From NCBI GenBank assembly GCA_050946055.1, contig JBMNUB010000002.1, forward strand, positions 1 to 64,000: a stretch of 64,000 nucleotides of DNA, given 5' to 3'. The position numbers were made by a program, and so were the translations under genes. The DNA comes from Fimadaptatus sp050946055 (GTDB lineage: Bacteria > Bacillota > Clostridia > Christensenellales > Aristaeellaceae). Below the pieces are notes generated by a model. It ran no database searches and had not been told where the DNA came from. It was given only the letters and a program-made list of their open reading frames with translations. Below are positions 43,791 to 52,587 of this stretch, one piece after another. The stretch's first letter is position 1. The number at the start of each line of letters is the position of its first letter.

Positions 43791-45592
43791 AGCTCATGCG
43801 CCACTTCCGCGCTCAGTTGGTGCTGATATCGATAGTGCTGATGGCGCTGGCCGTGATAGGCACGATGGAGGTAAGCACTGCGCGCTTTCTGGACACGCTG
43901 TGGGAGCAGGACAGAAACGCCGTGCGCGACGCCTTTGATAGGGTGGAGGAGCAGATAGTCAACCTGTGCGACGATGCCAATCACTGCCGCAGCGTCATAC
44001 GTCGCCGCGCCAGCGTGCTTGACTTCTTCCTGAATCAGGGCAAAATCGCGCGCGGCAATGACAAGTATGCCGCCCACATGATACACGACATGGCCATAAC
44101 GCTAAACGAGCTTAAGGCCATAAGCGGCGTTATATTCGTAAAGGACGGCAAGTTTTACGGCACGACGCCCAGCTGGAACTTCAACGGCGAGCCCATCCCG
44201 GAGGACCTTAAGCAGCTGATATACTCAATACAGCCCAGCTATGCTATAAACTGGTGCGGCGCGTATTCGCTGGAGGAACTGGTGGGGAGCAGCTTCAGCA
44301 CGTCGCAGCTCAGCTCACAGCGCTACATAATGGGCGTGAGCCGCGAATACTGCTCGATGGTGGACGGCGCTGTGGACATGATAGTGCTGACGCTTATAGA
44401 TGTACCCGTGGTGAACAACATACTGCGCCAGCTCAGCACCGACATAAGCGACGTGGCACTCATAGATGCGTCGGGCGATGTGGTGGCCGGCACGGACATG
44501 GACCTGCCGCCGGTAGACGAGCGCGCCAACTTCGGCGAACTGGAGTACAGCCGGGGCGGCGCGGACTATCGCGTGTTTTACAGCGCCGTACAGAGCAAGG
44601 GCTGGGTGATGGCGCTGCGCATAGATAAGAGCTACTACTCGGAGCAGGCCGCCGCGCTGCGCAGACAGATATACCTGATAGGCATATGCGCAATAGCCAT
44701 AATGGCTGCGCTGCTGATGGCGATGACGTACATGTTCCTGCGCCCGTTCCGTCAGGTCATGGGGCTGTTTAGGCAGGTCAGCGAGGGCAACCTCAAGGCT
44801 CGGCTTGCACCCTTTGACCAGCGCGCGCTGCCCGTGGCCGAGGAGATGCAGACCATGCGCACCCAGCTAAACGGCATGCTGGACAGCATAAGCCGCCTGA
44901 TAGACGACATAGAGCGCAAGAACCGCGAGCGCGCCGTGCTGGAGATGCAGGAATTGCAGCGCCAGCTCAACCCGCACATGATATTCAATACGCTCACCTC
45001 TATCCGCTGGATGATAATGCTTCAGGGCGACAACTGGCCGGGTTCGGACAAGGTAAACGCAATGATGGTGGAGTTTGCCGCGCTGCTCCAGCCGCTGTTC
45101 GACGATCCGCGCTCGGAATGGACGCTGCGCGAGGAGCTGGCGCACCTGAGTCACTACATGGAGCTGCTGCGCATGCGCTACTGCGCCGACTTCTCGCTCA
45201 AGTGCGATGTGGACGAGCGCATATATGACGTGCTGCTGCCCAGATTCGTGCTGCAGCCCGTACTGGAGAACAGCTGCGAACACGGCATGGCGGGCAGCCA
45301 GAGCCTGCGCGTGGCGCTGCGGGTGTATGTCGAGGGCGGATACCTGTGCGTTTCGGTCGCGGACGACGGCTGCGGCATAGCGCCCGAGCGCATGGAGCTG
45401 CTCAGGCGCAGGCTGGCAGGCGACGTGGAAGAAGCGCCTCAGCCCGCAGGCGTGGGGCGCAATGGCATAGGGCTTATCAACGTACACAGGCAGCTGCGCT
45501 TCCAGTTCGGCGCCGACAGCGGGCTGGACATACAGAGCAGACAGGGCGAGGGCACATGCGTGACGCTGCGCATGGCGCTGGACATGAGCTGA
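43787..45592 (+). CDS. Sensor histidine kinase, YesM type
   Basis: A 601-residue kinase. Helix 1 (about 10-30), a large outer sensor region (about 35-290, Cache-like), helix 2 (about 298-320), a HAMP region, then the His_kinase domain with phospho-acceptor His in LQRQLNPHMIFNTLTSIRW (most relatives have NPHFLYNTL). ATP-binding: VLQPVLENSCEHG (N box), VADDGCGIAPERM and GRNGIGLINVHRQLR. Start ATG 43787 overlaps the regulator stop; GGAGG is 7 bases upstream. It probably senses an external sugar or glycan and phosphorylates the adjacent regulator. Confidence 0.92.
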   Translation: MKLMRHFRAQLVLISIVLMALAVIGTMEVSTARFLDTLWEQDRNAVRDAFDRVEEQIVNLCDDANHCRSVIRRRASVLDFFLNQGKIARGNDKYAAHMIHDMAITLNELKAISGVIFVKDGKFYGTTPSWNFNGEPIPEDLKQLIYSIQPSYAINWCGAYSLEELVGSSFSTSQLSSQRYIMGVSREYCSMVDGAVDMIVLTLIDVPVVNNILRQLSTDISDVALIDASGDVVAGTDMDLPPVDERANFGELEYSRGGADYRVFYSAVQSKGWVMALRIDKSYYSEQAAALRRQIYLIGICAIAIMAALLMAMTYMFLRPFRQVMGLFRQVSEGNLKARLAPFDQRALPVAEEMQTMRTQLNGMLDSISRLIDDIERKNRERAVLEMQELQRQLNPHMIFNTLTSIRWMIMLQGDNWPGSDKVNAMMVEFAALLQPLFDDPRSEWTLREELAHLSHYMELLRMRYCADFSLKCDVDERIYDVLLPRFVLQPVLENSCEHGMAGSQSLRVALRVYVEGGYLCVSVADDGCGIAPERMELLRRRLAGDVEEAPQPAGVGRNGIGLINVHRQLRFQFGADSGLDIQSRQGEGTCVTLRMALDMS

Positions 45593-45609
45593 GTGCGGGC
45601 AAATCAAAC

Positions 45610-45662
45610 GCGGGCGGGGGACGATGCGCATAAAGCACCGTCCCCCGCCCGCGTCGTAAGGT
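45610..45662. terminator. Shared hairpin between convergent genes
   Basis: GCGGGCGGGGGACG (45610-45623) pairs perfectly with CGTCCCCCGCCCGC (45639-45652). It lies between the kinase (plus) and comM (minus) ends; T-rich tails on both sides are weak (GTTTCTT; GTTTGATTT), so it may stop both transcripts. Confidence 0.7.
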
Positions 45663-45699
45663 TTCTTCCATATTGAATGGGGCGCATGGCGCGCGCCCA

Positions 45700-47232
45700 T
45701 CACGCATTCCAGTACTTACCGTCAAGAGAACGGTATTGCACGGCTTCGGCGACATGTTCCGTGCGTATCTCGCCGCCGCCGTCAAGGTCGGCTATGGTGC
45801 GCGCCACCTTGAGCAGGCGCGTATAGCCGCGCGAGGACAGGTGCATCATCTCGGCGGCGCTCTCCAGCAGGCTGCGCGCATCGTCGCCCAGCTGGCAGTA
45901 CTTTTCGCGCAGGCGTGCATTGAGCTGGGCGTTGCAGGTTATGCCGTCCTTGGCATAGCGCTCCAGCTGTATGTTGCGCGCGGCGGTCACGCGCTTCAGT
46001 ATGGTTTCGGAACTCTCCTCAGCCGTGCGCATGGATATCTGATTTATCGGCACTGACTCGACTTCTATCTGTATGTCTATCCTGTCCAGCAGCGGGCCGG
46101 ATACCTTGTTGCGATAGCGGCGTATCTCCGAGGCGGTACAGCGGCACTTATGTAGCTGCGAGCCATAGAACCCGCAGGGACAGGGATTCATGGAGCAGAC
46201 CAGCATGAGCCGGGCAGGGTATACGGCCTGAGCATGCGCGCGGACTATGGTTATCGAGCCGTCCTCGAGCGGCTGCCTGAGCGATTCCAGCACCGAGCGG
46301 GGATACTCGGGCAGCTCGTCCAGCAGCAGCACGCCGCAGTGCGCCTTGCTTATGGCGCCGGGCATGGCGTTTGCGCCGCCGCCCACTATCGAGGGCACGG
46401 AGGCGGTGTGATGCGGCGCGCAGAACGGGCGCTCGGTCATCAGCCCGCCGCCGCGGTTGCTGCCCGCGACGGAGTGTATGCGCGTGACTTCCAGCGCCTC
46501 TTCAAAGGTCATGTCGGGCAGTATCGAGGGCAGGCAGCGCGCCATCATGGTCTTGCCCGAGCCGGGTTCGCCCACCATTATCACGTTGTGCGCGCCGGCG
46601 GCGGCTATCTCAAGCGCACGCTTGGCGGCGCGCTGGCCGTGTACGTCGGCAAAGTCGGAACTGAACTTGCGCGCGCTTATCAGCTCTGAGTACCTGAGCG
46701 TCTCAAGCGGGCGAATGTCCAGCGCTCCCTTCAGATATGCGGCGACTTCGCCCATGTCCGATACGGGTATCACGTCCAGCCCCTGTATGCAGCGCGCCTC
46801 CTCCGCGTTTATGCGCGGCAGCATTATGCGCCTGTAGCCCAGCTCGCGCGCGGTTATGGCCATGGGCAGTGCGCCGTTTATGGCGTTTACGCTGCCGCTC
46901 AGCCCCAGCTCGCCGGCCACCATCATGCCGTCAAGCGCGCCCTGCGCTATGTCGCCCGCGCATATCAGCACGCCCACGGCTATGGGCAGGTCGAACGACG
47001 GCCCTTCCTTGCGCATGTCGGCGGGGGCGAGGTTTATCGTGAAATGCCCCAGCGGATAGTCAAGATGGCTGTTGCGCAGCGCGGAGCGGACGCGCTCGCG
47101 GCTCTCCTTTACCGATGCGTCGGGCAGGCCGACTATCTCAAAGCCCGGCATGCCGCCGCTCTTGTCCACTTCTACAGTGACGGGGAATCCGTCTATGCCG
47201 CTTATTCCTACGCTCATGACCTTGGCCAGCAT
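45700..47232 (-). CDS. comM: YifB/ComM family Mg-chelatase-like ATPase
   Basis: A 510-residue AAA+ protein. The N-terminal domain begins MLAKVMSVGISGIDGFPVTV with the GLPDASVKESRERVRSAL segment; Walker A is GEPGSGKTMMARCLPSILP (about residues 216-234); Walker B LLLDELPEYPRSVLESLRQ; a Cys cluster CSMNPCPCGFYG follows. ComM is a helicase promoting branch migration in natural transformation. Start ATG 47232, with GGAGG 8 bases upstream; an extension to 47274 lacks a site. In most relatives it lies directly beside dprA; here an epimerase-like gene and a 680-base spacer intervene. Confidence 0.92.
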   Translation of the reverse strand: MLAKVMSVGISGIDGFPVTVEVDKSGGMPGFEIVGLPDASVKESRERVRSALRNSHLDYPLGHFTINLAPADMRKEGPSFDLPIAVGVLICAGDIAQGALDGMMVAGELGLSGSVNAINGALPMAITARELGYRRIMLPRINAEEARCIQGLDVIPVSDMGEVAAYLKGALDIRPLETLRYSELISARKFSSDFADVHGQRAAKRALEIAAAGAHNVIMVGEPGSGKTMMARCLPSILPDMTFEEALEVTRIHSVAGSNRGGGLMTERPFCAPHHTASVPSIVGGGANAMPGAISKAHCGVLLLDELPEYPRSVLESLRQPLEDGSITIVRAHAQAVYPARLMLVCSMNPCPCGFYGSQLHKCRCTASEIRRYRNKVSGPLLDRIDIQIEVESVPINQISMRTAEESSETILKRVTAARNIQLERYAKDGITCNAQLNARLREKYCQLGDDARSLLESAAEMMHLSSRGYTRLLKVARTIADLDGGGEIRTEHVAEAVQYRSLDGKYWNA

Positions 47233-47605
47233 TATAACAACCTCCAATGCGCGCGCCGTATGCAGCTCTGTCATGATATAGTATATAATAAAATTACGTT
47301 TGTGTAAAGCTCTGCCGGAGGAGCGGCGCGGTATTTGCGGATTTATAAGTCATATGCGCGGATGAGCGCAAGACGATGAACCCGTATGGCCGATAGGCGC
47401 GAAGCGGGAAGTAAGGCGCGAAATGTGATGCAAGAGCGGTGCAAGGAGCGGTTCGCGATGCGAGGGGTAAAGCGGTACGCGAGGCACAAAGCGCGCTGGG
47501 CATCATGCTCAAATTTGTGCATGCGGCAGGAGTTGCATGAAATGCGTCGTATCTTAACAAGGTGATCTTTCAGGCGCATTGTGCGCGCACAAAGGAGGTA
47601 TTCAT
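47233..47605. other. Spacer between comM and the epimerase-like gene
   Basis: 373 bases between divergent genes. The comM side is AT-rich (TATATAATAAAATTA near 47281-47295) and probably holds promoters. The rest is a run of GCGAAGCGG/GGCGCGAAA-type words, resembling decayed repeats. Nothing else is recognised. Confidence 0.4.
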
Positions 47606-48442
47606 ATGCAGGTGGTTACGTCTATAAATTGCTTCTTCGATGCTTCGTTTCAGGAACCCGTAGAGTCGCAGATACTCAGGCTGTACGATGCGGGCTTCCG
47701 CGTGCTGGACATGAACTTCTGGGACTGGTGCCATTCGCCCGAATCGCCGTTTGTGCGCCCGGACTGGCGCGACTGGATAAAGCGGATAGCCGACACTGCC
47801 GCGCGCTTTGACATATCCTTCGTTCAGGCGCATGCACATGTGTACAATTTCTATAAGGAACCCAATGCCGGCGACAAATATGAGCTGCTCAGGCGCTCCC
47901 TGCAGGGCGCGGCCATGCTGGGCATACCGTGGGTGGTGTTCCATCCCAGCCGCATGGAGGGCGAGGATGCGGCGCGCGCCATAGCGGATAATACCGAGTA
48001 CTTCAAGCCGCTTGTGGAGCTGGCCGAGGAGCTTGGCACGGGCATAGCGCTTGAGAACATGTCACGCGAGGTGTACGGCTTCCTGTACGGCGAGGAGCTG
48101 GCGCAGCTGATAGACGCGCTGGACAGCAATAGAGTGGGCGCGTGCTGGGATGTGGGCCATGCGCATGTGGCCGGAGTGGATCATGCAAGGGAACTGCGCG
48201 CGCTGGGCAGCAGGCTCAAGGCGCTGCACGTGCAGGACAACGATGGCCGCTCGGACGGGCATACCGCGCCCTTCTTTGGCACGATTGATTGGAAGGCGTT
48301 CATGGCGGCGCTGCGTGACATCGATTATACGGGGCCGTTCACCTTCGAGGCGCACAACATAGTGAGGCGCTTGCCCGCCAGCTGCCAGAGCACGGCGGCG
48401 CGGCTGCTGTACGAGATAGGCGTGGCGCTGGCAGGGGAGTGA
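47606..48442 (+). CDS. Sugar phosphate isomerase/epimerase-like protein
   Basis: A 278-residue TIM barrel of the xylose isomerase-like family. Metal-ligand segments: TGIALENMSREVYG (Glu), VGACWDVGHAHVAG (Asp and His), LKALHVQDNDGRSDGHTAP (His and Asp) and the C-terminal PFTFEAHNI (Glu), all intact. AAAGGAGGT is 7 bases before the ATG. It stands alone, so its substrate is unknown; it is only distantly similar to the barrel at 37632. Confidence 0.9.
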   Translation: MQVVTSINCFFDASFQEPVESQILRLYDAGFRVLDMNFWDWCHSPESPFVRPDWRDWIKRIADTAARFDISFVQAHAHVYNFYKEPNAGDKYELLRRSLQGAAMLGIPWVVFHPSRMEGEDAARAIADNTEYFKPLVELAEELGTGIALENMSREVYGFLYGEELAQLIDALDSNRVGACWDVGHAHVAGVDHARELRALGSRLKALHVQDNDGRSDGHTAPFFGTIDWKAFMAALRDIDYTGPFTFEAHNIVRRLPASCQSTAARLLYEIGVALAGE

Positions 48443-48573
48443 CGCGCAATGCAACACGCGCGGCGCAAGCCTTAGCCCGATTGCGCGGGAGAATGGGTGG
48501 CGCTGCGGGCGGGAATGAAGAGCGGCCATTGCGCGGGCGGCATGCAGCGCTCATGTAAATATGATATCGGCTG

Positions 48574-48616
48574 AAGCTCCGCTTCGATGCTGCATCGCTA
48601 CATCGAGGCGGAGCTT
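48574..48616 (+). terminator. 16-pair hairpin after the epimerase-like gene
   Basis: AAGCTCCGCTTCGATG (48574-48589) pairs with 48601-48616 across an 11-base loop with a single G-U pair. It ends in TTTGCC, so the U-run is short. Confidence 0.55.
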
Positions 48617-48649
48617 TGCCAAATGCATGCGGGGCATTGGCCGGCTATG

Positions 48650-48915
48650 CGAGGCGGCTCAGACTGTCAAAAAACCCCCGGAGAGCTCGAGAGGGCTCGC
48701 AGCCCGCCGGCTTAGGTAGCGCCCAGCGACATGTGCGGTGGGCGCGCGATATTTTTTTCGGCGGGAAATCCCATTTCCCAGAGCAGCATATCTACCTTGC
48801 AGTTTCCACGCCCGGAAATCCGCAGGATTTCAGTGGAAACTGAGTAGGGGTGGCAGTGGCGGGGGAGATTCTCCCCCGTCCACGCTTGGCAAAAAGACGC
48901 TTTGACAAGCTCGCG
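48650..48915. repeat. Structured intergenic element, MITE-like
   Basis: Bounded on the left by CTCAGACTGTCAAAAAAC (from about 48658) and on the right by AAAAAGACGCTTTGACAAGC (to about 48910), whose inner GTCAAA/TTTGAC words are inverted. Inside are ordered hairpins: GCGCCCA/TGGGCGC then a T-run (48719-48757), GGGAAAT/ATTTCCC (48763-48779), CAGTTTCCAC...GTGGAAACTG nested around GGAAATCC/GGATTTC (48800-48842), and GGGGGAG/CTCCCCC (48861-48877). No frame codes through it. Parts recur near 57240-57400 and 37580-37625. Confidence 0.6.
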
Positions 48916-49126
48916 GCTTTAGCTGAGCGCGCGGCGCATGGCTAAAATGCGCGTGCGCACAATGAGCAGGTTGGAAATTTGCGCACAAGGAAGTTGTCAA
49001 GCGCCATTATATGTGATAGTATAAGATGAAACAAAAGCTGTCGCCCGCGTGCGCCAAGCGCAGGAAGTCAGGCATGTCATGCGCATATGCTGGCCGCGCC
49101 GCCCGCTTGAAAGAGGTGGATGCCCG

Positions 49127-50323
49127 GTGGACTACAACGAAAGACAGCGCGCTCAGCTGTGGCTGTACACATATGTTTGCCCGGCCATAGACAAGTTCAG
49201 GCGCATATTGCGCGAGATAGGCTCGCCCGAGGAGATATTCGCCGCGCCGCCCGGAGCGCTTGAGAAGTTCGTCGGAGCGGACAAGCTGGCGCGCATGAGG
49301 CGGCAGAACAGCGCGGGCTTTGTCGATGCGCTGCTTGAGCGCCTGCATGCGCGGGGCGTGTCGTTCGTGTGCCGTGGCGATGAGGATTACCCGCAGTGCT
49401 TTGAGGACATGCAGGATTTCATAGTGCCGCCCGAGGTGCTGTTCATGCGCGGCGAGCGTGCGGTGCTGAATGGCCGCGCCGTGGCCATAGTGGGAACGCG
49501 CTCGGCCGACAATGAGGGCATGGAGATAGCCCGCGACTTCGCGCGGGACTTTGCGCGCGCGGGCGTGAACGTGATAACCGGCATGGCGCTGGGCATAGAC
49601 GCGGCGGCTGCCGAGGGCGCGCTGGACGGCGGCGGGCGCGTGCTGGGCGTTATGGGCTGCGGCGTGGACGTACCCTATCCCGCCGACAATCAGAAGCTGG
49701 TCAGGCGCATGCTGGACAGCGGCAGCGCGCTGGTGTCCGAATACCTGCCTACGACCAAGGGCATGGCTCCGTTCTTTCCCGTGCGCAATCGCATAATGGC
49801 GGCGCTGGCCGAGATAACGCTGATAGTGCAGGCGCCAAGGCGCTCCGGCGCGCTCAATACCGCCTCGCATGCGCTCAACTGCGGCCACGATGTGTTCGTG
49901 GTTCCCGGCTCAATACGCGACGCGCGCTATGCCGGTTCAAACGCATTGCTGCGCGACGGAGCTGCGCCCGCGCTGGAGAGCCGGGACGTGCTGGAGGCCA
50001 TGGGCATGAGCCGGGGCGAGCGGACGACGCGGCAGGCTGCGGATGGCGCTGCGCAGGCGGGCAGACAGGTGCGCGGCGCGGCGGAGCGCGCATGCGCAAG
50101 TGGCGCATCTTCGGCGAACAGGCCAAAGCCTTCGCTCACCGACGACGAGCTGAGCGTGGTGCGGTTGCTGTATGAACGGGAACATTCGTTCGACGAAATC
50201 GTTTCTCAAACCGATCTTGACACGGCGAAACTAAATTCGCTCTTGACAATGCTCAAAATAAAGGGAATAATATATGAAACCACAGGTAAACATTACAGGA
50301 TAAAAGACAGGACGGAGACATAG
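49127..50323 (+). CDS. dprA: DNA-processing protein DprA
   Basis: A 398-residue DprA that loads RecA on incoming single-stranded DNA. The N-terminal helical part is followed by the Rossmann-like core: VAIVGTRSADNEGMEIARDF (about residues 122-141), VITGMALGIDAAAAEGAL, VDVPYPADNQKL and FFPVRNRIMAAL. A Gly/Ala/Arg-rich linker (about 300-345) leads to a winged-helix C terminus (LSVVRLLYEREHSFDEIVSQ). Start GTG 49127 with AAGAGGTGG 7 bases upstream. Followed by topA, the common order. Confidence 0.93.
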   Translation: MDYNERQRAQLWLYTYVCPAIDKFRRILREIGSPEEIFAAPPGALEKFVGADKLARMRRQNSAGFVDALLERLHARGVSFVCRGDEDYPQCFEDMQDFIVPPEVLFMRGERAVLNGRAVAIVGTRSADNEGMEIARDFARDFARAGVNVITGMALGIDAAAAEGALDGGGRVLGVMGCGVDVPYPADNQKLVRRMLDSGSALVSEYLPTTKGMAPFFPVRNRIMAALAEITLIVQAPRRSGALNTASHALNCGHDVFVVPGSIRDARYAGSNALLRDGAAPALESRDVLEAMGMSRGERTTRQAADGAAQAGRQVRGAAERACASGASSANRPKPSLTDDELSVVRLLYEREHSFDEIVSQTDLDTAKLNSLLTMLKIKGIIYETTGKHYRIKDRTET

Positions 50324-50442
50324 AGTGCTTCCCGGACGGATACAGCCCGGAGCGCCCGTCGCCGCGCGTAGGGCGTGCCAATGTGCGCGCTGATCGTGAG
50401 CGCCGGGCGCGTCCATGTTTTGCATAAATTGGAGGTCAGTCA

Positions 50443-52542
50443 ATGACGAGCAAGCTGGTAATAGTGGAATCGCCGGCCAAGGCGCGCACTATCGGCAAAT
50501 TCTTAGGGCGCGGCTATAAGGTCGAGGCGTCCAACGGTCACGTGCGCGACCTGCCCAAGTCGCAGATGGGCGTGGACGTGGACAACAACTTCGAGCCGCG
50601 CTATATAACCATACGGGGCCGGGGCGAGATACTTGAGCGCATACGCAAGATGGCGCGCTCTGCGAGCAAGATATACCTTGCTACCGACCCTGACCGCGAG
50701 GGAGAGGCTATATCGTGGCATCTGGCGCATGTGCTGGGCATAGAGGAAGGCGAGGCCTGCCGCGTGGAGTTCCATGAGATAACCAGCAAGGCGGTCAAGA
50801 GCGCCATAAAGGTGGCGCGCCCGATAGACATGGATCTGGTAAACGCACAGCAGGCGCGCCGCGTGCTGGACAGGCTTGTTGGCTACAAGATAAGCCCGCT
50901 CCTGTGGCAGAAGGTCAAGAAGGGCCTGTCTGCGGGCCGCGTGCAGTCGGTGGCCACGCGCATGATATGCGACCGCGAGCGCGAGATAGACGAGTTCGTG
51001 CCCGAGGAGTATTGGGTGCTGACCGGCTCGTTCCGCTGCGGCGGCGTTGATCTGGGCGCAAGGCTGATAACGCTGGGCGGCGAGCAGGAACACATAAGCA
51101 GCCGCGCCGAGGCTGAGCGCGCGCTGGAACTTATCCGCGCGCAGAAGTACTCGGTATCTGCCGTGCGGCGCGGCGAAAAGCGCAAGAATCCCACCGCGCC
51201 CTTCACCACGTCCAACATGCAGCAGGAGGCCTCGCGCAAGCTGGGCTTCACCACTCAAAAGACCATGCAGATAGCCCAGCAGCTCTACGAAGGCGTGGAG
51301 CTGGAGGGCGAGGGCATGCAGGGTCTTATCAGTTACATCCGCACCGACTCCACGCGCGTGTCCGACGAGGCCGTGGCTGCGGTGCGCGAGCTTATAGGCG
51401 CGCGCTATGGCGCTGAGTTCCTGCCCGATGCCCCCAATACTTATAAGTCGCGCAAGACCGCGCAGGATGCGCATGAGGCCATACGCCCGACCGACGTGTC
51501 CCGCGCGCCCGACGACATAAAGGAATCGCTCTCGCGCGATCAGTACAAGCTGTATAAGCTGATATACTCGCGCTTCGTGTCCAGCCAGATGACGCCCGCC
51601 ATATATGACACGCTGTCGGTGGACATAAGCGGCGGCCCGGTCGTGATGCGCTTTACCGGCACGCGCAAGAAGTTCGCGGGCTTTACTGTGGTGTATGAGG
51701 AGTCGGTGGACGACGAGGTCGAGGAGAAGGATGTGCGCCTGCCCGAGATAAGCGAGGGCATGGAGCTGGAGCTTAAGGACGCTTCGGGCGATCAGCGCTT
51801 CACTCAGCCGCCGCCCAGATATACAGAGGCCTCTCTCGTGCGCGAGCTGGAGGAAAAGGGCATAGGCCGCCCCAGCACATACGCACCCACCATAACCACC
51901 ATAATCGCAAGGGGCTATATAGCCAGGGAGAACAAGCGCCTCATGCCCACCGAACTGGGTACGATAGTCACCGACATAATGAAGCAGTACTTCAGCGACA
52001 TAGTGGACATAACCTTTACCGCCAACATGGAGGAGGAGCTGGACGAGGTCGAGGAAGGCAAGATGGACTGGCACAGCGTCATAAGCGAGTTCTACGGCCC
52101 GTTTAAGGAGACGCTGGAAAACGCCGAGCGCAATATGGAAAAGGTGCAGATTGTCGATCAGGTGTCGGACGTGGTCTGCGACAAGTGCGGCGCGATGATG
52201 GTGTACAAGATGGGGCGCTACGGCAAGTTCCTAGCCTGCCCCAACTTCCCCGAATGCCGCAACACCAAGGCGCTGCTCAAGGAGATAGACGCGCCCTGTC
52301 CCAAGTGCGGCGGCAAGCTGCTGGAGCGCATGAGTCATAAGGGGCGCAAGTTCTATGGCTGCGAGCATTATCCCGAATGCGACTTCGTGTCGTGGGACAT
52401 GCCCGTGCGCGAGAAATGCCCGATATGCGGCTCTATGATGGTCATGAAGCGCGGCCGCAAGGGTGCCAGCGCGCACGTATGCACAAACGAGACCTGCCGC
52501 CACCGCGTCGAGCTTGCCCCGCAGGAGGGCGAGGACGAGTGA
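50443..52542 (+). CDS. topA: DNA topoisomerase I
   Basis: A 699-residue type IA topoisomerase relaxing negative supercoils. The Toprim domain is KLVIVESPAKARTIGKFLG with DPDREGEAISWHL (about residues 84-96); the catalytic Tyr is in GLISYIRTDSTRVSDEAV (about 289-306). Three C-terminal zinc fingers start VCDKCGAMMVYKMGRYGKFL, CPKCGGKLLERMSHKGRKFY and CPICGSMMVMKRGRKGASAH; the last ends CTNETCRH. GGAGGTCAGTCA precedes the ATG. Confidence 0.97.
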   Translation: MTSKLVIVESPAKARTIGKFLGRGYKVEASNGHVRDLPKSQMGVDVDNNFEPRYITIRGRGEILERIRKMARSASKIYLATDPDREGEAISWHLAHVLGIEEGEACRVEFHEITSKAVKSAIKVARPIDMDLVNAQQARRVLDRLVGYKISPLLWQKVKKGLSAGRVQSVATRMICDREREIDEFVPEEYWVLTGSFRCGGVDLGARLITLGGEQEHISSRAEAERALELIRAQKYSVSAVRRGEKRKNPTAPFTTSNMQQEASRKLGFTTQKTMQIAQQLYEGVELEGEGMQGLISYIRTDSTRVSDEAVAAVRELIGARYGAEFLPDAPNTYKSRKTAQDAHEAIRPTDVSRAPDDIKESLSRDQYKLYKLIYSRFVSSQMTPAIYDTLSVDISGGPVVMRFTGTRKKFAGFTVVYEESVDDEVEEKDVRLPEISEGMELELKDASGDQRFTQPPPRYTEASLVRELEEKGIGRPSTYAPTITTIIARGYIARENKRLMPTELGTIVTDIMKQYFSDIVDITFTANMEEELDEVEEGKMDWHSVISEFYGPFKETLENAERNMEKVQIVDQVSDVVCDKCGAMMVYKMGRYGKFLACPNFPECRNTKALLKEIDAPCPKCGGKLLERMSHKGRKFYGCEHYPECDFVSWDMPVREKCPICGSMMVMKRGRKGASAHVCTNETCRHRVELAPQEGEDE

Positions 52543-52587
52543 GCGCGCCCATATTTTGACATAATTAATTTCCGTGGTGTACGCTGA

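Noticed and set aside
49049..49126. Longer N terminus for DprA
   Set aside because: The extension has no ribosome binding site and no family similarity; GTG 49127 has a well-spaced AAGAGGTGG.
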